Source of the DNA: an uncultured Collinsella sp.
GTDB taxonomy: Bacteria; Actinomycetota; Coriobacteriia; Coriobacteriales; Coriobacteriaceae
Direction of reading: 5' to 3'
Length of the DNA stretch: 64,000 nt
Assembly (NCBI GenBank): GCA_900542825.1
Contig: UQOY01000005.1
Location: 1-64,000 of the forward strand
Under the pieces are notes generated by a model. It did not search any database and was not told the DNA's origin. It saw nothing but the letters and a program-made list of their open reading frames with translations. Position 1 is the stretch's first letter, and every line of letters begins with the position of its first letter. Of this stretch, positions 33,733 through 42,764 are shown one piece after another. A program made the position numbers and the translations under genes.

Positions 33733-34734
33733 CTACTCTGCCCGTAGGCACTCGGGTAAGACGCTCCCGACTGCATCCATTGCTTGCGGTTTCAGGTGCT
33801 GCTCATTGAGCTTCGCCTTTTTGTAAGCATAACGAGTGTCTGCCGAGTATTTGACCAACACGTCGGTGAAGAATCGCTCCCAGCTCAGGTAGTCGCGGCT
33901 TTCGATATAGCTCGAAGGGTCCTTGAGGATTTTTGGAATGTCGTTGTTGGGGATGAGGTCAGATCGCAAAAGCGTCCACTCAAATGATTCCGGGAGGAAC
34001 AGGCGAACGTTCTTATAAACGCGCTGTCCCAGCACCTTTTCGATGTAGGGGCCAAACGCTGCGCCGTCTCCTATGGCAAGGATGTTTTGCTCGGGGCACT
34101 CGTGAATTGTTCGTTTTAGATTCGCTACGCCGGTGGCGGTATAGCAGGGGATCCCGAGCCGGTTGCAAAGAGCGTTGTAGAATTGATAACCAGATTTGCT
34201 ATCCTCGACAATCACGGCATCGGGATTGTCGAAACCTACGTTAAGGTCCTGATACAGCATGTTTGCCGTGTGGGTATAAAGCGGTTTGGTCACCGAGTAA
34301 AAACGCTTGTCGCTTTTACGGCCGTTAATTACTTTGCTCGTCGTGTTGACCAGTTTTAGGATCTCGTCGACGCTGTAGGGGAGTTCGTTGGCGTCGCGAC
34401 GAGATATCAGAACAAAATAGTTGGACGATCCGTTGACGGCTTTAGCAAAGTCCTTTGAGTAGATAAACTCGTTGCCCTCATCCAAAAAGACTATCGAGTC
34501 TTCGATGATCGACAGCTCGCGCTCCCAGCGTCTGCCGGAAAGCGTTTCGCAAGGTACATCGCAGCTGAGCGTAACGCCGCTTTCCTGTCCTCGGTCGTTG
34601 TAGTCGCGAACCATCGAGATGAGCGTTGTTTTGCCCGTGCCGCTGTTGCCGCGTATAAAGGAAATATTGCGCTTAAACGTGAGTGTGTATTTGACCTTTG
34701 CACGCTCTACGACAACGGTATGCGTTCCCTTCAT
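33733..34734 (-). CDS. P-loop ATPase with possible TOPRIM-like C-terminal domain
   Basis: 333 residues; I do not recognise the family. Walker A IRGNSGTGKTTLISM (about 27-41), Walker B SIVFLDEGNEF (about 79-89). The second half has AVIVEDSKSGYQFYNAL (Glu after a hydrophobic strand) and NILAIGDGAAFGPYIEKVL, an arrangement that recalls OLD-type ATPase plus TOPRIM proteins, but the DxD is only GDGA, so this is tentative. ATG 34734 overlaps the stop of the upstream DUF4869-like gene (TAATG), so the two form one unit. It could be a defence or regulatory module; no experiment-based function is known to me. Confidence 0.6.
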   Translation of the reverse strand: MKGTHTVVVERAKVKYTLTFKRNISFIRGNSGTGKTTLISMVRDYNDRGQESGVTLSCDVPCETLSGRRWERELSIIEDSIVFLDEGNEFIYSKDFAKAVNGSSNYFVLISRRDANELPYSVDEILKLVNTTSKVINGRKSDKRFYSVTKPLYTHTANMLYQDLNVGFDNPDAVIVEDSKSGYQFYNALCNRLGIPCYTATGVANLKRTIHECPEQNILAIGDGAAFGPYIEKVLGQRVYKNVRLFLPESFEWTLLRSDLIPNNDIPKILKDPSSYIESRDYLSWERFFTDVLVKYSADTRYAYKKAKLNEQHLKPQAMDAVGSVLPECLRAE

Positions 34735-35184
34735 TACTCATCAACATCCAAAAAGTCATTCGTGGCACCGACAAACTCCTGCATGTTTCTGACGATGCGG
34801 CTGTCGTTATCGATGCGAATCTCAAAACGCTTCCAAGGGAACTTCATGATGTGGTAAAGGGTCACCAGCACATCCTGCTCTTTGCCGATCTTGAGTAGCC
34901 AACGGGCACAGTTGTCTCCGCAGGTGGATGCGTTGAACACCATATTTGGGAGATTGCGCACCAGCAGCAGCGTCTTGACGCCGCCGGAGAGTTCGAGTGG
35001 GGTGATCGAGCCCAGCTGCTTACTTACGATGTTATGGGGGGCCGATGAGCTCTGATCCGTCCACGCTTTTAATGATCTGTGCGGCCATAGGGTCTTCGAA
35101 CCATGAGTCCAAATATGAGTTCCTAAAATAGGTTTCGGTATCGTAGATGGAACCGGGGTAATCTCCCAGATGGATACTTAACAT
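34734..35184 (-). pseudogene. DUF4869-like gene, split by a frameshift
   Basis: From minus-strand ATG 35184 the product starts MLSIHLGDYPGSIYDTETYF and continues to SELIGPP, where it stops at 35032. Removing one base in the G6 run at 35036-35041 restores reading into HNIVSKQLGSITPLELSGG and on to RNLPNMVFNASTCGDNCARW, ending at 34734. The joined product of about 150 residues fits DUF4869, a family of unknown function that I recall being encoded with an ATPase. The shift may be true decay, phase variation in the homopolymer or a sequencing error. Its end overlaps the ATPase gene. Confidence 0.65.
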
Positions 35185-35315
35185 GCGCGTCTCCAGACGT
35201 TGTGTGACTGCAACGATTATATGCCAGTAATAAAGTGCCGCCAGTAGCGAGGTTGCTGCTGGCGGCACCGGCATTACTGACGTGCGAATCGGCGTTGATG
35301 GATTTGCTCGCGAAG

Positions 35316-35753
35316 CTACTTTTCGAGACGCTCCTTCAGCAGCTCCAGCGCGTGAGCATAGCCCTGCAGACCCTCGCCGGTGATGGTGGCAAAGCAGGCT
35401 AGGCGCGCATAGCTCACCTGGCGGAAGTCCTCGCGCGTCTCGACGGCGCTGATGTGGACCTCAACGGCGGGGATGGCGACGGCCTTGAGGGCATCGAGGA
35501 TCGCCACGCTCGTGTGCGTGTAGGCTGCCGGGTTGATGACGATGCCGTCGACCTTGCCGTAAGCCTCTTGGATCTTGTCGACGATGCTGCCCTCGTGGTT
35601 GGACTGGAAGATCTCGACCTCGTCAAAGCCCTGCGCGGCGCCTGCCTCCTGGCAGATTTGGACCAGACGATCGTAGTTGTCGCTGCCGTAGATCCCCGGC
35701 TCGCGAATGCCGAGCATGTTGAGGTTGGGGCCGTTGATGACGAGTGCTTTCAT
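35316..35753 (-). CDS. aroQ: 3-dehydroquinate dehydratase, type II
   Basis: 145 residues, normal for the type II dodecameric enzyme that dehydrates 3-dehydroquinate. LVINGPNLNMLGIREPGIYG carries the catalytic Tyr; FQSNHEGSIVDKI, INPAAYTHTSVAILDAL and VEVHISAVETRE contain the other active-site residues. Start ATG 35753 has AAGGAAG upstream; a longer frame to 35972 runs into aroE-aroK and lacks homology. Last gene of the aromatic operon, 100 bases after aroE-aroK with a hairpin in the gap. Its 3' end is duplicated at 33672. Confidence 0.95.
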   Translation of the reverse strand: MKALVINGPNLNMLGIREPGIYGSDNYDRLVQICQEAGAAQGFDEVEIFQSNHEGSIVDKIQEAYGKVDGIVINPAAYTHTSVAILDALKAVAIPAVEVHISAVETREDFRQVSYARLACFATITGEGLQGYAHALELLKERLEK

Positions 35754-35815
35754 GGTTGCTTCCTTTGTGGTCTGGTTGGTGGCGGGACTTTCTGTCTGCG
35801 ACGTTTGCCCAGATA

Positions 35816-35854
35816 AAACCTGCCAAAATAAACCTGTCCCTTTTTGGCAGGTTT
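35816..35854 (-). terminator. Hairpin between aroE-aroK and aroQ
   Basis: AAACCTGCCAAAA (35816-35828) pairs with TTTTGGCAGGTTT (35842-35854). On the minus strand it starts at the aroE-aroK stop codon and ends in a T-rich run (TTTTAT), so it may partly terminate before aroQ. Confidence 0.7.
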
Positions 35855-37092
35855 CAGAGGGTGTCGAGGACGGCGCGGGCGGTGTTGGCGGCGCAGTCGC
35901 GTGAGTCGATGATGTAGTCGGCCCAGGCGCGGTAACGCGGCATACGCTGTTCGGCGAGCTTATCGATGCCATCGCGGGCGGTGATGGGGCGTCCCTTATG
36001 AGCGAGTTCGTCGAGCTTGCGGTTAAGCATCACAATCTGGCTGTTCTGGTGCAGCAGCGGATAGTTCTCGTCGCGCGTGATCACGCCGCCGCCGGTGGAG
36101 AGCACCAGGCCGCTGCGCTTGGAGATGTCGGCTAGCGCAGCCGTCTCCTGCTCACGGAAGGCCGCCTCGCCGCGTTTGACGATGAAGTCGGCGCAGGGCA
36201 TGCTCAGGCGCTCCTCGAGGGCGCGATCGAGGTCGATGTGCTCGCGGCCGGTGAGCAGGGCGATCTGCTCACCCACGCGGGTTTTGCCCGAGCCCGGCAT
36301 GCCAATCAGCGCGATGTTCTGCTCGCGGCGGGACAGACGCTCCGTCACATCCAGGATGCGCTCGCGTGGGGTGGCTTGGCCGGTGTAACGCTCGACGGCC
36401 TGTGCCGCCTGTGCCACAAGCATAAGCAGGCCGCCGATGCAGGGGATGCCGCGGCGCTCGGCCTCGAGCATCAGACCCGTGCGAGCGGGGTTGTAGACAA
36501 TATCGATGACGCCCTCGAGCGCGTCGAGACCTTCGAGCGTGCAAGGTGCGTCGGGGCAGTGGGGGAACATGCCGGCGGGCGTGCAGTTGACGAGCAGCGC
36601 GGCATCGGATTGCTGTGCGATGTTGCCATAGTTGACCTCGCTCGTGCGACCCACGGGTACGACGATGGCGCCCAGGTCGCCGAGCACCATGCTCGCCGTA
36701 GTGCCCGCGCCGCCGGTGGCACCGAGCACGAGGACCTTCTTACCGATAACCTCAACGCCCAACTCTTCGACCAGGCACTGAAAACCAAAGTAGTCGGTGT
36801 TGTCGCCTCGCAGACGACCGTCGGCCAGGCGCGTGATGGTGTTGACGTTGCCCATGCGCTCTGCCAGGGGACTTAGCTCGTCCAGGTATTCCATAACGGC
36901 ACGCTTGTAGGGGATGGTCACGTTGGTGCCTTCCCACTCGTCGCCCGTCATAAAAGCCTCGAGATCCTCGGGCTCGCGCTCAAATCGCACGTACTCAAGC
37001 CCTGCGAGCTCCTTGTAGATGGTCGGGGTGTAGCTGTGGCCCAGCACACGGCCCAGGACGCCGTATGGGCGGGTTGCGGTGACATCGATCAT
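35854..37092 (-). CDS. aroE-aroK: Fused shikimate dehydrogenase and shikimate kinase
   Basis: 412 residues. Residues 1-250 are AroE: GHSYTPTIYKEL (shikimate site), GTNVTIPYKRAV with catalytic Lys, GDNTDYFGFQ, LVLGATGGAGTTASMV (NADPH site). Residues about 255-412 are AroK: ALIGMPGSGKTRVGEQIA (P-loop), DLDRALEERL, STGGGVITRDENY. It would carry out steps 4 and 5 of the shikimate pathway in one chain. In AroE the usual SxS binding pair appears as HSYT. ATG 37092 immediately follows the pheA stop. A separate-gene arrangement is more common, so the fusion is notable. Confidence 0.93.
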   Translation of the reverse strand: MIDVTATRPYGVLGRVLGHSYTPTIYKELAGLEYVRFEREPEDLEAFMTGDEWEGTNVTIPYKRAVMEYLDELSPLAERMGNVNTITRLADGRLRGDNTDYFGFQCLVEELGVEVIGKKVLVLGATGGAGTTASMVLGDLGAIVVPVGRTSEVNYGNIAQQSDAALLVNCTPAGMFPHCPDAPCTLEGLDALEGVIDIVYNPARTGLMLEAERRGIPCIGGLLMLVAQAAQAVERYTGQATPRERILDVTERLSRREQNIALIGMPGSGKTRVGEQIALLTGREHIDLDRALEERLSMPCADFIVKRGEAAFREQETAALADISKRSGLVLSTGGGVITRDENYPLLHQNSQIVMLNRKLDELAHKGRPITARDGIDKLAEQRMPRYRAWADYIIDSRDCAANTARAVLDTL

Positions 37093-38238
37093 CTAGAGCA
37101 CCTCCGTGTAGCTGCCAAAGTAGGTGAAACTCTCGCATACGTCGTCGATCGAGTCGAGCAGGTCGTCGAGGGCCTTGCTGCCAAAGGGGCAGTCCAGGTC
37201 AAAGTAGAACATAAACTCAAAGTCATGCCCGGGGATGGGGCGGCTTTCGAGTTTGATGAGGTTGATGTTGAGCGCGTAGAATCGCTCGAGTACGCGATAG
37301 AGCGCGCCCGGCTCGTTGGCCGTAGTGATCATGAGCGAGGTGCGGTTGGCACCGGGATAGACGCGCGGCTCTCGACTGATGACGACAAAGCGCGTGTAGT
37401 TATTGTCCGAGTCCTGGATGTTGGGCTCCAGCACCTCCAGACCGTAGAGCGCCGCGCAACTGCGCGAGGCGATAGCGGCGACGTCGGTGCGTTCGGAGTT
37501 GGCGACCATCTCGGCCGACATGGCGGTGTTGGGGTACTTGGTGGCATGCAGGCCGTGGCCCTCGATAAAGCCTGCACACTGGGCAATGGCTTGGCCGTGG
37601 CTGTAGACCTCGCGCACGTCCTGGAGCTTGGTGCCGGGTTTGACGAGCAGGTTGTGATCGATCTTGAGGCGCAGCGACCGCACGATATGGAAGTCGAACT
37701 GTGCGAGCAGGTCGTAGACGGCGTTGACCGAGCCGGCGGTTGAGTTTTCGATGGGCAGCACGCCAAATTCGCAAAAGCCGTCGCGTACGGCGCGCATAAC
37801 GCCCTCGAAGGTCTCGAAGAACGCGATATCGGGCACGTCGAAGAGCTTGCACGCGGCGATCTGACTGTAGGCACCCTCAACGCCCTGGCAGGCGACGCTG
37901 GCAGTCTGGGGGAAGGGCGTGTCAAAGGCTGCGGCCGTGGCATGGGTCTTTTGCGACACCGTGATGCCCTTGAGCTCGTTGATGTAGCGCTGCTGCTCGG
38001 CCTTGCTCATGCTCATGAGGAGGCGGAACAGGGTGATGGTCTGGGCCTCGTAGCGCTCAGGTGCGCGGCTGGCGAGGTTGTTGAGCTTGGAGCGCTCGCG
38101 GGCGGGGTCAAAGACGGCCTTGCCCATCTCGATCTTGGATTTGGCGACCTCGGTGGCAATATCCATGCGCTCGACAAAGCTGTTGAGCAGGGTGGTGTCG
38201 ATGCCATCGATAGCCTGGCGAATATCGGCAAGGTCCAT
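37093..38238 (-). CDS. pheA: Bifunctional chorismate mutase / prephenate dehydratase
   Basis: 381 residues. Chorismate mutase (1-90) begins DLADIRQAIDGIDTTLLNSF; prephenate dehydratase (about 105-285) has CQGVEGAYSQIAACKLF, FGVLPIENSTAGSVNAVYDL and the YTRFVVISRE end (Thr-Arg-Phe motif); the ACT domain (about 290-381) includes NEPGALYRVLERFYALNINL and ESRPIPGHDFEF, as for phenylalanine feedback. It makes phenylpyruvate from chorismate. ATG 38238 has GGGGCC upstream; an extended frame to 38490 overlaps aroC and lacks homology. Confidence 0.94.
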   Translation of the reverse strand: MDLADIRQAIDGIDTTLLNSFVERMDIATEVAKSKIEMGKAVFDPARERSKLNNLASRAPERYEAQTITLFRLLMSMSKAEQQRYINELKGITVSQKTHATAAAFDTPFPQTASVACQGVEGAYSQIAACKLFDVPDIAFFETFEGVMRAVRDGFCEFGVLPIENSTAGSVNAVYDLLAQFDFHIVRSLRLKIDHNLLVKPGTKLQDVREVYSHGQAIAQCAGFIEGHGLHATKYPNTAMSAEMVANSERTDVAAIASRSCAALYGLEVLEPNIQDSDNNYTRFVVISREPRVYPGANRTSLMITTANEPGALYRVLERFYALNINLIKLESRPIPGHDFEFMFYFDLDCPFGSKALDDLLDSIDDVCESFTYFGSYTEVL

Positions 38239-38291
38239 GGAGGCCCCTTTCACGTAACGGCTGAGTTGACAGACAACCCAGGTGAGGCGGG

Positions 38292-39389
38292 TTAGAGCTG
38301 GGCGGCGTCCTCGAGGAGGGCGTCCCAGATGGTCAGAGCTGCGGCTGCTTCGGCTACGGGGACGGCGCGCGGGACGATGCAGGGATCGTGGCGGCCGTGG
38401 ACCGAGAGCTCGGCATTTTCCATAGCGTCCATGTCCACGGTCTGTTGCTCGCGACCGATGGAGGGCGTCGGCTTCACGGCCATGCGCCACATGACGGGTG
38501 CACCCGTTGAAATGCCGCCCAGGATGCCGCCGGCGTTATTGGACTCGACCGCAATCTCGCCGGTCTCGGCATCAACGCGATACGGATCGTTGTTCTCGCT
38601 TCCGCGCATGGCGGCTACGGCAAAGCCCATGCCAAACTCCACGCCCTTCACGGCGGGAATGCCAAACGCGATTTGTGCGATGCGGTTCTCGATGCCGTCG
38701 AACATGGGGTCACCGATGCCCGCGGGAAGCCCGTAGATGCCGCACTCCACAATGCCGCCGATGCTGTCGAGTTCATCGCGCGCGGCCAGAATCTCCTTGC
38801 GCATGCGACCGGCGGCCGCGGCATCGATGCAGGGCAGGTCGTTCGTAAGGATCGCCTTGCGGTCGGCCTCGCGATAGACCATGTCATCCATGGGCAGGTC
38901 GGAGATGCCGCCAATCTGAGCCACATGTGCCATCACCCGAATGCCGCGGGCCTCGAGTGCCTGCAGCGCGATGCCGCCGGCGATGCACAGGGGAGCCGTC
39001 AGGCGGCCGGAGAAGTGTCCGCCGCCGGCGATGTCGTGCATGTTGTGGTATTTCACGCGCGCCGGAAAGTCTGCGTGCCCGGGGCGGGGCTTGCGGCGCA
39101 GCTCGGAATAGTCCTTGGAGCGCGTGTTGGTGTTCTCGATAATCGCGGCGATGGGTGCGCCGGTGGTGTGTCTATCGACCACACCGGCAATGATATGCGC
39201 GGCGTCGGCCTCGCGGCGCTTAGTCGCGGTCTCGTCGCGACCCGGGGCGCGACGGTCCAAAAAGGCCTGCAGCTGCTCCTGGTCAATGGCGATACCGGCG
39301 GGAATGCCATCGAGCGAGCAGCCGATAGCAGGGGAGTGCGACTGGCCAAAGATGCTTAAGTGTAAAACGTTGCCAAAGGTCGAGGACAT
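38292..39389 (-). CDS. aroC: Chorismate synthase
   Basis: 365 residues. It makes chorismate from EPSP using reduced FMN. The N-terminus shows GNVLHLSIFGQSHSPAIG with the active His; RPGHADFPARVKYHNMHDIAGGGH and its continuation with SGRLTA are the second signature region (bridging a conserved serine and arginine); RHDPCIVPRAVPVAEA is the C-terminal signature. Length is typical. The ATG is one base from the aroA stop, so both are coupled. Confidence 0.95.
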   Translation of the reverse strand: MSSTFGNVLHLSIFGQSHSPAIGCSLDGIPAGIAIDQEQLQAFLDRRAPGRDETATKRREADAAHIIAGVVDRHTTGAPIAAIIENTNTRSKDYSELRRKPRPGHADFPARVKYHNMHDIAGGGHFSGRLTAPLCIAGGIALQALEARGIRVMAHVAQIGGISDLPMDDMVYREADRKAILTNDLPCIDAAAAGRMRKEILAARDELDSIGGIVECGIYGLPAGIGDPMFDGIENRIAQIAFGIPAVKGVEFGMGFAVAAMRGSENNDPYRVDAETGEIAVESNNAGGILGGISTGAPVMWRMAVKPTPSIGREQQTVDMDAMENAELSVHGRHDPCIVPRAVPVAEAAAALTIWDALLEDAAQL

Positions 39390-39390
39390 G

Positions 39391-40710
39391 CTATTCCTCC
39401 TCGAGCGTGACCTTGCCGCCCAGCAGGCGGTAGTGGTCGAAGAAATCAGGATAGGACTTGTTGACGGCTTCGGCGCCGTGGATCACGACCTCGCCAGTGG
39501 CGCGGCTCGCAGCGATGGCAGCCATCATGGCGATGCGGTGGTCGTTGTGCGAATCGACCTCGCCGCCGGTAAAGGCGTCGACACCCTTGATGATGAGGTC
39601 GTCACCGGCAACGCGTACCTGCGCGCCCAGTGCGGTGAGCTCATGGGTGGTGGTGGCCAGGCGGTCGGATTCCTTGATGCGCAGGCGGGCGCAATCGCGG
39701 ATGAACGTGCGGCCTTGCGCCAGCGATGCCACGGCAGAGATTACGGGCACCAAGTCCGGAATGTCGTGGGCGCTCATCTCAAAGCCGGCGAGCTTGTCGG
39801 ACTGGACGGTGGCGGCGTTCGTGGAGCGCACGATGCGGGCGCCAAAGCGCGAAAGCGCGGCGAGCACGTTGCGGTCGCCCTGTGCGGAGCTCAGCGACAC
39901 GCCCTCGACGGTGATGGGGTCGGTGCCGATGGCGCCGGCGCACAGCCAGAAGGCGGCGTTGGACCAGTCGCCCTCGACGGCTACGCTGCCGGGCGTGCGG
40001 TACGAGCCGCTGTTCACGCGGAAGTTCGTGACCTCGGGCTTGCCGTCCTTGGCCGGAATGCGCTCGACGTTGACCTCGACACCAAAGGCCTTCATGGCCT
40101 GGATGGTCAGGTTGATATAGGGGCGGCTCTCGATAAGGCCGGTCACCTGCACACAGGAGGGCTGGGCCAGCAGCGGGGCCGCCAGCAGCAAGCCGGAAAT
40201 GTACTGTGAGCTCACGTTGCCCGGCAGGATAAAGGTGCCTGGGCGCATGCGGCCGCTTGTCTTGAGCGGAAAACCGCCCAGACCCTGCAGATCGCAGCCG
40301 GCGGCAATGATCTCGTCGGAGAGCGGAGAGAGGGGGCGGGCGCCCAGGCGGCCCTGGCCCACAAAGGTGGTCTCTGCCCCCAACGCGCAGGCGACGGGCA
40401 GCATAAAGCGGAGCGTGGAGCCGCTCTCGCCGCAGTCGAGTGTGCCGCCGGCAAGTGCCTTGAGCAGGCCAAACTCAATGCTCTTCATGGTGGGGTGGAC
40501 CTGGAAGCCGTCCTCGACGGTCTCGATGCGGGCGCCCAGCGCCGTGAGGCAGCGCACCGTGGCCTCGATATCGGCGCAGGTGGTGTTGCAGGTCACATGC
40601 GTTTCTCCGTTGGCGAGCGCAGCGCAGATGATGAGGCGGTGCGCCATCGACTTGGATGCGATGGCGGGAACGGTGCCCTTGAGCGGGGAGGGGGTGATGC
40701 GGGCTAGCAT
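39391..40710 (-). CDS. aroA: 3-phosphoshikimate 1-carboxyvinyltransferase (EPSP synthase)
   Basis: 439 residues, adding enolpyruvate from PEP to shikimate 3-phosphate. VPAIASKSMAHRLIICAAL has the substrate Lys; DCGESGSTLRFMLPVA is the conserved PEP-binding region; IKESDRLATTTHELTALGA and DHRIAMMAAI are the C-terminal signature. The LxxGxxxR-type glyphosate contact region is LDCGESGSTLRF. Its ATG overlaps the aroB stop by 7 bases. Confidence 0.95.
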   Translation of the reverse strand: MLARITPSPLKGTVPAIASKSMAHRLIICAALANGETHVTCNTTCADIEATVRCLTALGARIETVEDGFQVHPTMKSIEFGLLKALAGGTLDCGESGSTLRFMLPVACALGAETTFVGQGRLGARPLSPLSDEIIAAGCDLQGLGGFPLKTSGRMRPGTFILPGNVSSQYISGLLLAAPLLAQPSCVQVTGLIESRPYINLTIQAMKAFGVEVNVERIPAKDGKPEVTNFRVNSGSYRTPGSVAVEGDWSNAAFWLCAGAIGTDPITVEGVSLSSAQGDRNVLAALSRFGARIVRSTNAATVQSDKLAGFEMSAHDIPDLVPVISAVASLAQGRTFIRDCARLRIKESDRLATTTHELTALGAQVRVAGDDLIIKGVDAFTGGEVDSHNDHRIAMMAAIAASRATGEVVIHGAEAVNKSYPDFFDHYRLLGGKVTLEEE

Positions 40711-41810
40711 GCGGATGCGTCTCCCTTCTGGCCGAGGCCCTCGGCAATTAAATCGTGGAAGGTGGAAAGCGGCGTGCGGTCGATACTGCAGCGGCCAATG
40801 CCGTGCGGAATCACCAGATCGATGTTGTCACCGGCGCGTTTTTTGTCGTGCAGCGCCTCGGCAAAGATGGCGTCGGCGGAAAGCTCGCAGCGGGTCTTGA
40901 GGCCATGGCGGGCGCAGAGCTCCTCGATGCGACCGGGCAGCTCGGCGTCGCAAATGCCGTGCAGGACCGCGGCACGCGTGATGATGCCCATGCCGATCGA
41001 CACGCAGTTGCCGTGTCCCAGCTCAAAGTGCTCGCAGGCCTCGACGGCATGTCCGGCGCTGTGTCCAAAGTTAAGCAGCTTGCGCTGGTTGGTCTCGCGC
41101 TCGTCGGCTACGACCACGGCGCGCTTGATGTCGATATTGCGGGCGATGATGAGCGCCACGCGGGCCACGTCCTGGTTGAGTAGCTCCAGCGTGAGCGGGG
41201 TCTTCTCGAGCTCATCGAAGAGCTCCGGATCGGCAATCACGGCGTGCTTGACGACCTCGCCGCAGCCGTCAGCGAACTGCTCGGGCGTGAGGGTGGCCAG
41301 GCATCCCACGTCGGCGATAACAACACTCGGCTGCCAAAAGGCTCCGGCGAGATTTTTGCCGGCGGCCAGGTCGATAGCCGTCTTGCCGCCCACTGACGAG
41401 TCCACCATGGCGAGCAGACTCGTGGGGATTTGTACAAACTTGCAGCCACGCATGTAGGTGGCGGCTACAAAGCCCGCCACGTCGCCCACGACGCCGCCGC
41501 CGAGCGCCACGATCACGTCGGAGCGCGAAAGTTCGTGCTCGGCCACAAACTCCAAAATGGCAACGTAGGTCTCGGCACGCTTATGAGCCTCGCCGGCCTC
41601 GAAGGTGCAGATGCTCACCTCATAGCCTGACGCCTCCAGGCTCTGCTTGACGGGCATCTGGTAGAGCGGGCCCACGTTGGTGTCCGTCACGATGACGGCG
41701 CGTGTGCCTCCGGCGGTGGCACGTACGAGCGGGCCTGCCTGCTCCAGTAAAAACGTGCCCACGTGTACCTGGTAGGGGCGTGCGGTGTCGATATCGATGG
41801 TAATCGCCAT
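40704..41810 (-). CDS. aroB: 3-dehydroquinate synthase
   Basis: 368 residues, normal size. It cyclises DAHP using NAD and a metal. VIVALGGGVVGDVAGFVAAT and FVQIPTSLLAMVDSSVGGKT are the NAD and substrate sites; GCGEVVKHAVI and NFGHSAGHAVEA carry metal ligands (Glu and His residues). ATG 41810 has AAAGGACC upstream, 36 bases after the tyrA stop. Confidence 0.95.
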   Translation of the reverse strand: MAITIDIDTARPYQVHVGTFLLEQAGPLVRATAGGTRAVIVTDTNVGPLYQMPVKQSLEASGYEVSICTFEAGEAHKRAETYVAILEFVAEHELSRSDVIVALGGGVVGDVAGFVAATYMRGCKFVQIPTSLLAMVDSSVGGKTAIDLAAGKNLAGAFWQPSVVIADVGCLATLTPEQFADGCGEVVKHAVIADPELFDELEKTPLTLELLNQDVARVALIIARNIDIKRAVVVADERETNQRKLLNFGHSAGHAVEACEHFELGHGNCVSIGMGIITRAAVLHGICDAELPGRIEELCARHGLKTRCELSADAIFAEALHDKKRAGDNIDLVIPHGIGRCSIDRTPLSTFHDLIAEGLGQKGDASAC

Positions 41811-41846
41811 AAGCTTCGGTCCTTTCGACCTGGCGTGATGGGTGGT

Positions 41847-42761
41847 CTAGTGGGCGCTCTCGTCATCGAGTGCGCGCTTGATGCGATCGCCCTCGGCAAG
41901 GAGATTCTCCAGATAGCGCTGGTCGCGGTCCTTGAGCGCGCGGCTGTAGGCGCCGAGCGAGTCGATCAGATGGTCGATCTCGAAGGCGAGTGCGTCGGCG
42001 TCGTCGATCATGAGCTCGGACCACATCTGCGGGTTGAGGTGGGCCACGCGCGTGAGGTCGCGGTAGCTACCGGCCGAAAAGCCGTGGTGGACCTGGGCGG
42101 TGGGGCTCTTTACGTAGGCGTTGGACACCACGTGCGCGAGCTGGCTTGTAAAGGCGATCACGCGGTCGTGCTCGGCGGCGGTGGTCACGCTGAACTTGCC
42201 AAACCCCAAGGGGCGCACCATCTCGCGCACCTGGCCCAAGAGCTCCAGCTTAAGGGCATCGTCTACCGCGGGCGGAACGAGCACGAGCGGTGCGCCCTGG
42301 AACAGGTCGGCGCGGGAATGTGCGTAGCCCGAGAACTGCGTGCCCGCCATGGGGTGCGCGCCCACAAAGTAAAAGCCGTGCTCGCGGGCAAGCTCAAAGG
42401 CGCGCTCGCACACGATACCCTTGACGCCCACGGTGTCGATCACCACGGGGCCCATGATGGCCTCGGTGTCGGTGGCGTCGGCGAGTGCCTGGGCGTGCGC
42501 CTCGAGCCACTCGATGCAGGCCTCGGGGTAGCATGCCAGGACGATGATGTCGCATTCGCCGAGCGTCTCGTCGTTGAGCTCGCCGGCGACGGTGCCCATG
42601 CTGGCGGCCGTCATCACGTCATCGTCGGGGTCCCAGGCCAGCACGCGGACACCCGCCTGCGCATAGCCGCGAGCAAAGCTGCCGCCGATGAGGCCCAAGC
42701 CGACGATGCCGGCGCACTTGGGGCCACCCTGGTTGACGCGTGCGTTTCTCACCGTACCCAT
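41847..42761 (-). CDS. tyrA: Prephenate dehydrogenase
   Basis: 304 residues. CAGIVGLGLIGGSFARGYA is the NAD site, GAHPMAGTQFSGYAHSRADL holds the catalytic His-containing GxHPMxG region. It oxidises prephenate to 4-hydroxyphenylpyruvate for tyrosine. No ACT domain is seen at the end, so allosteric control may rest with DAHP synthase. The ATG starts 4 bases after the DAHP synthase stop. Confidence 0.93.
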   Translation of the reverse strand: MGTVRNARVNQGGPKCAGIVGLGLIGGSFARGYAQAGVRVLAWDPDDDVMTAASMGTVAGELNDETLGECDIIVLACYPEACIEWLEAHAQALADATDTEAIMGPVVIDTVGVKGIVCERAFELAREHGFYFVGAHPMAGTQFSGYAHSRADLFQGAPLVLVPPAVDDALKLELLGQVREMVRPLGFGKFSVTTAAEHDRVIAFTSQLAHVVSNAYVKSPTAQVHHGFSAGSYRDLTRVAHLNPQMWSELMIDDADALAFEIDHLIDSLGAYSRALKDRDQRYLENLLAEGDRIKRALDDESAH

Positions 42762-42764
42762 GGC

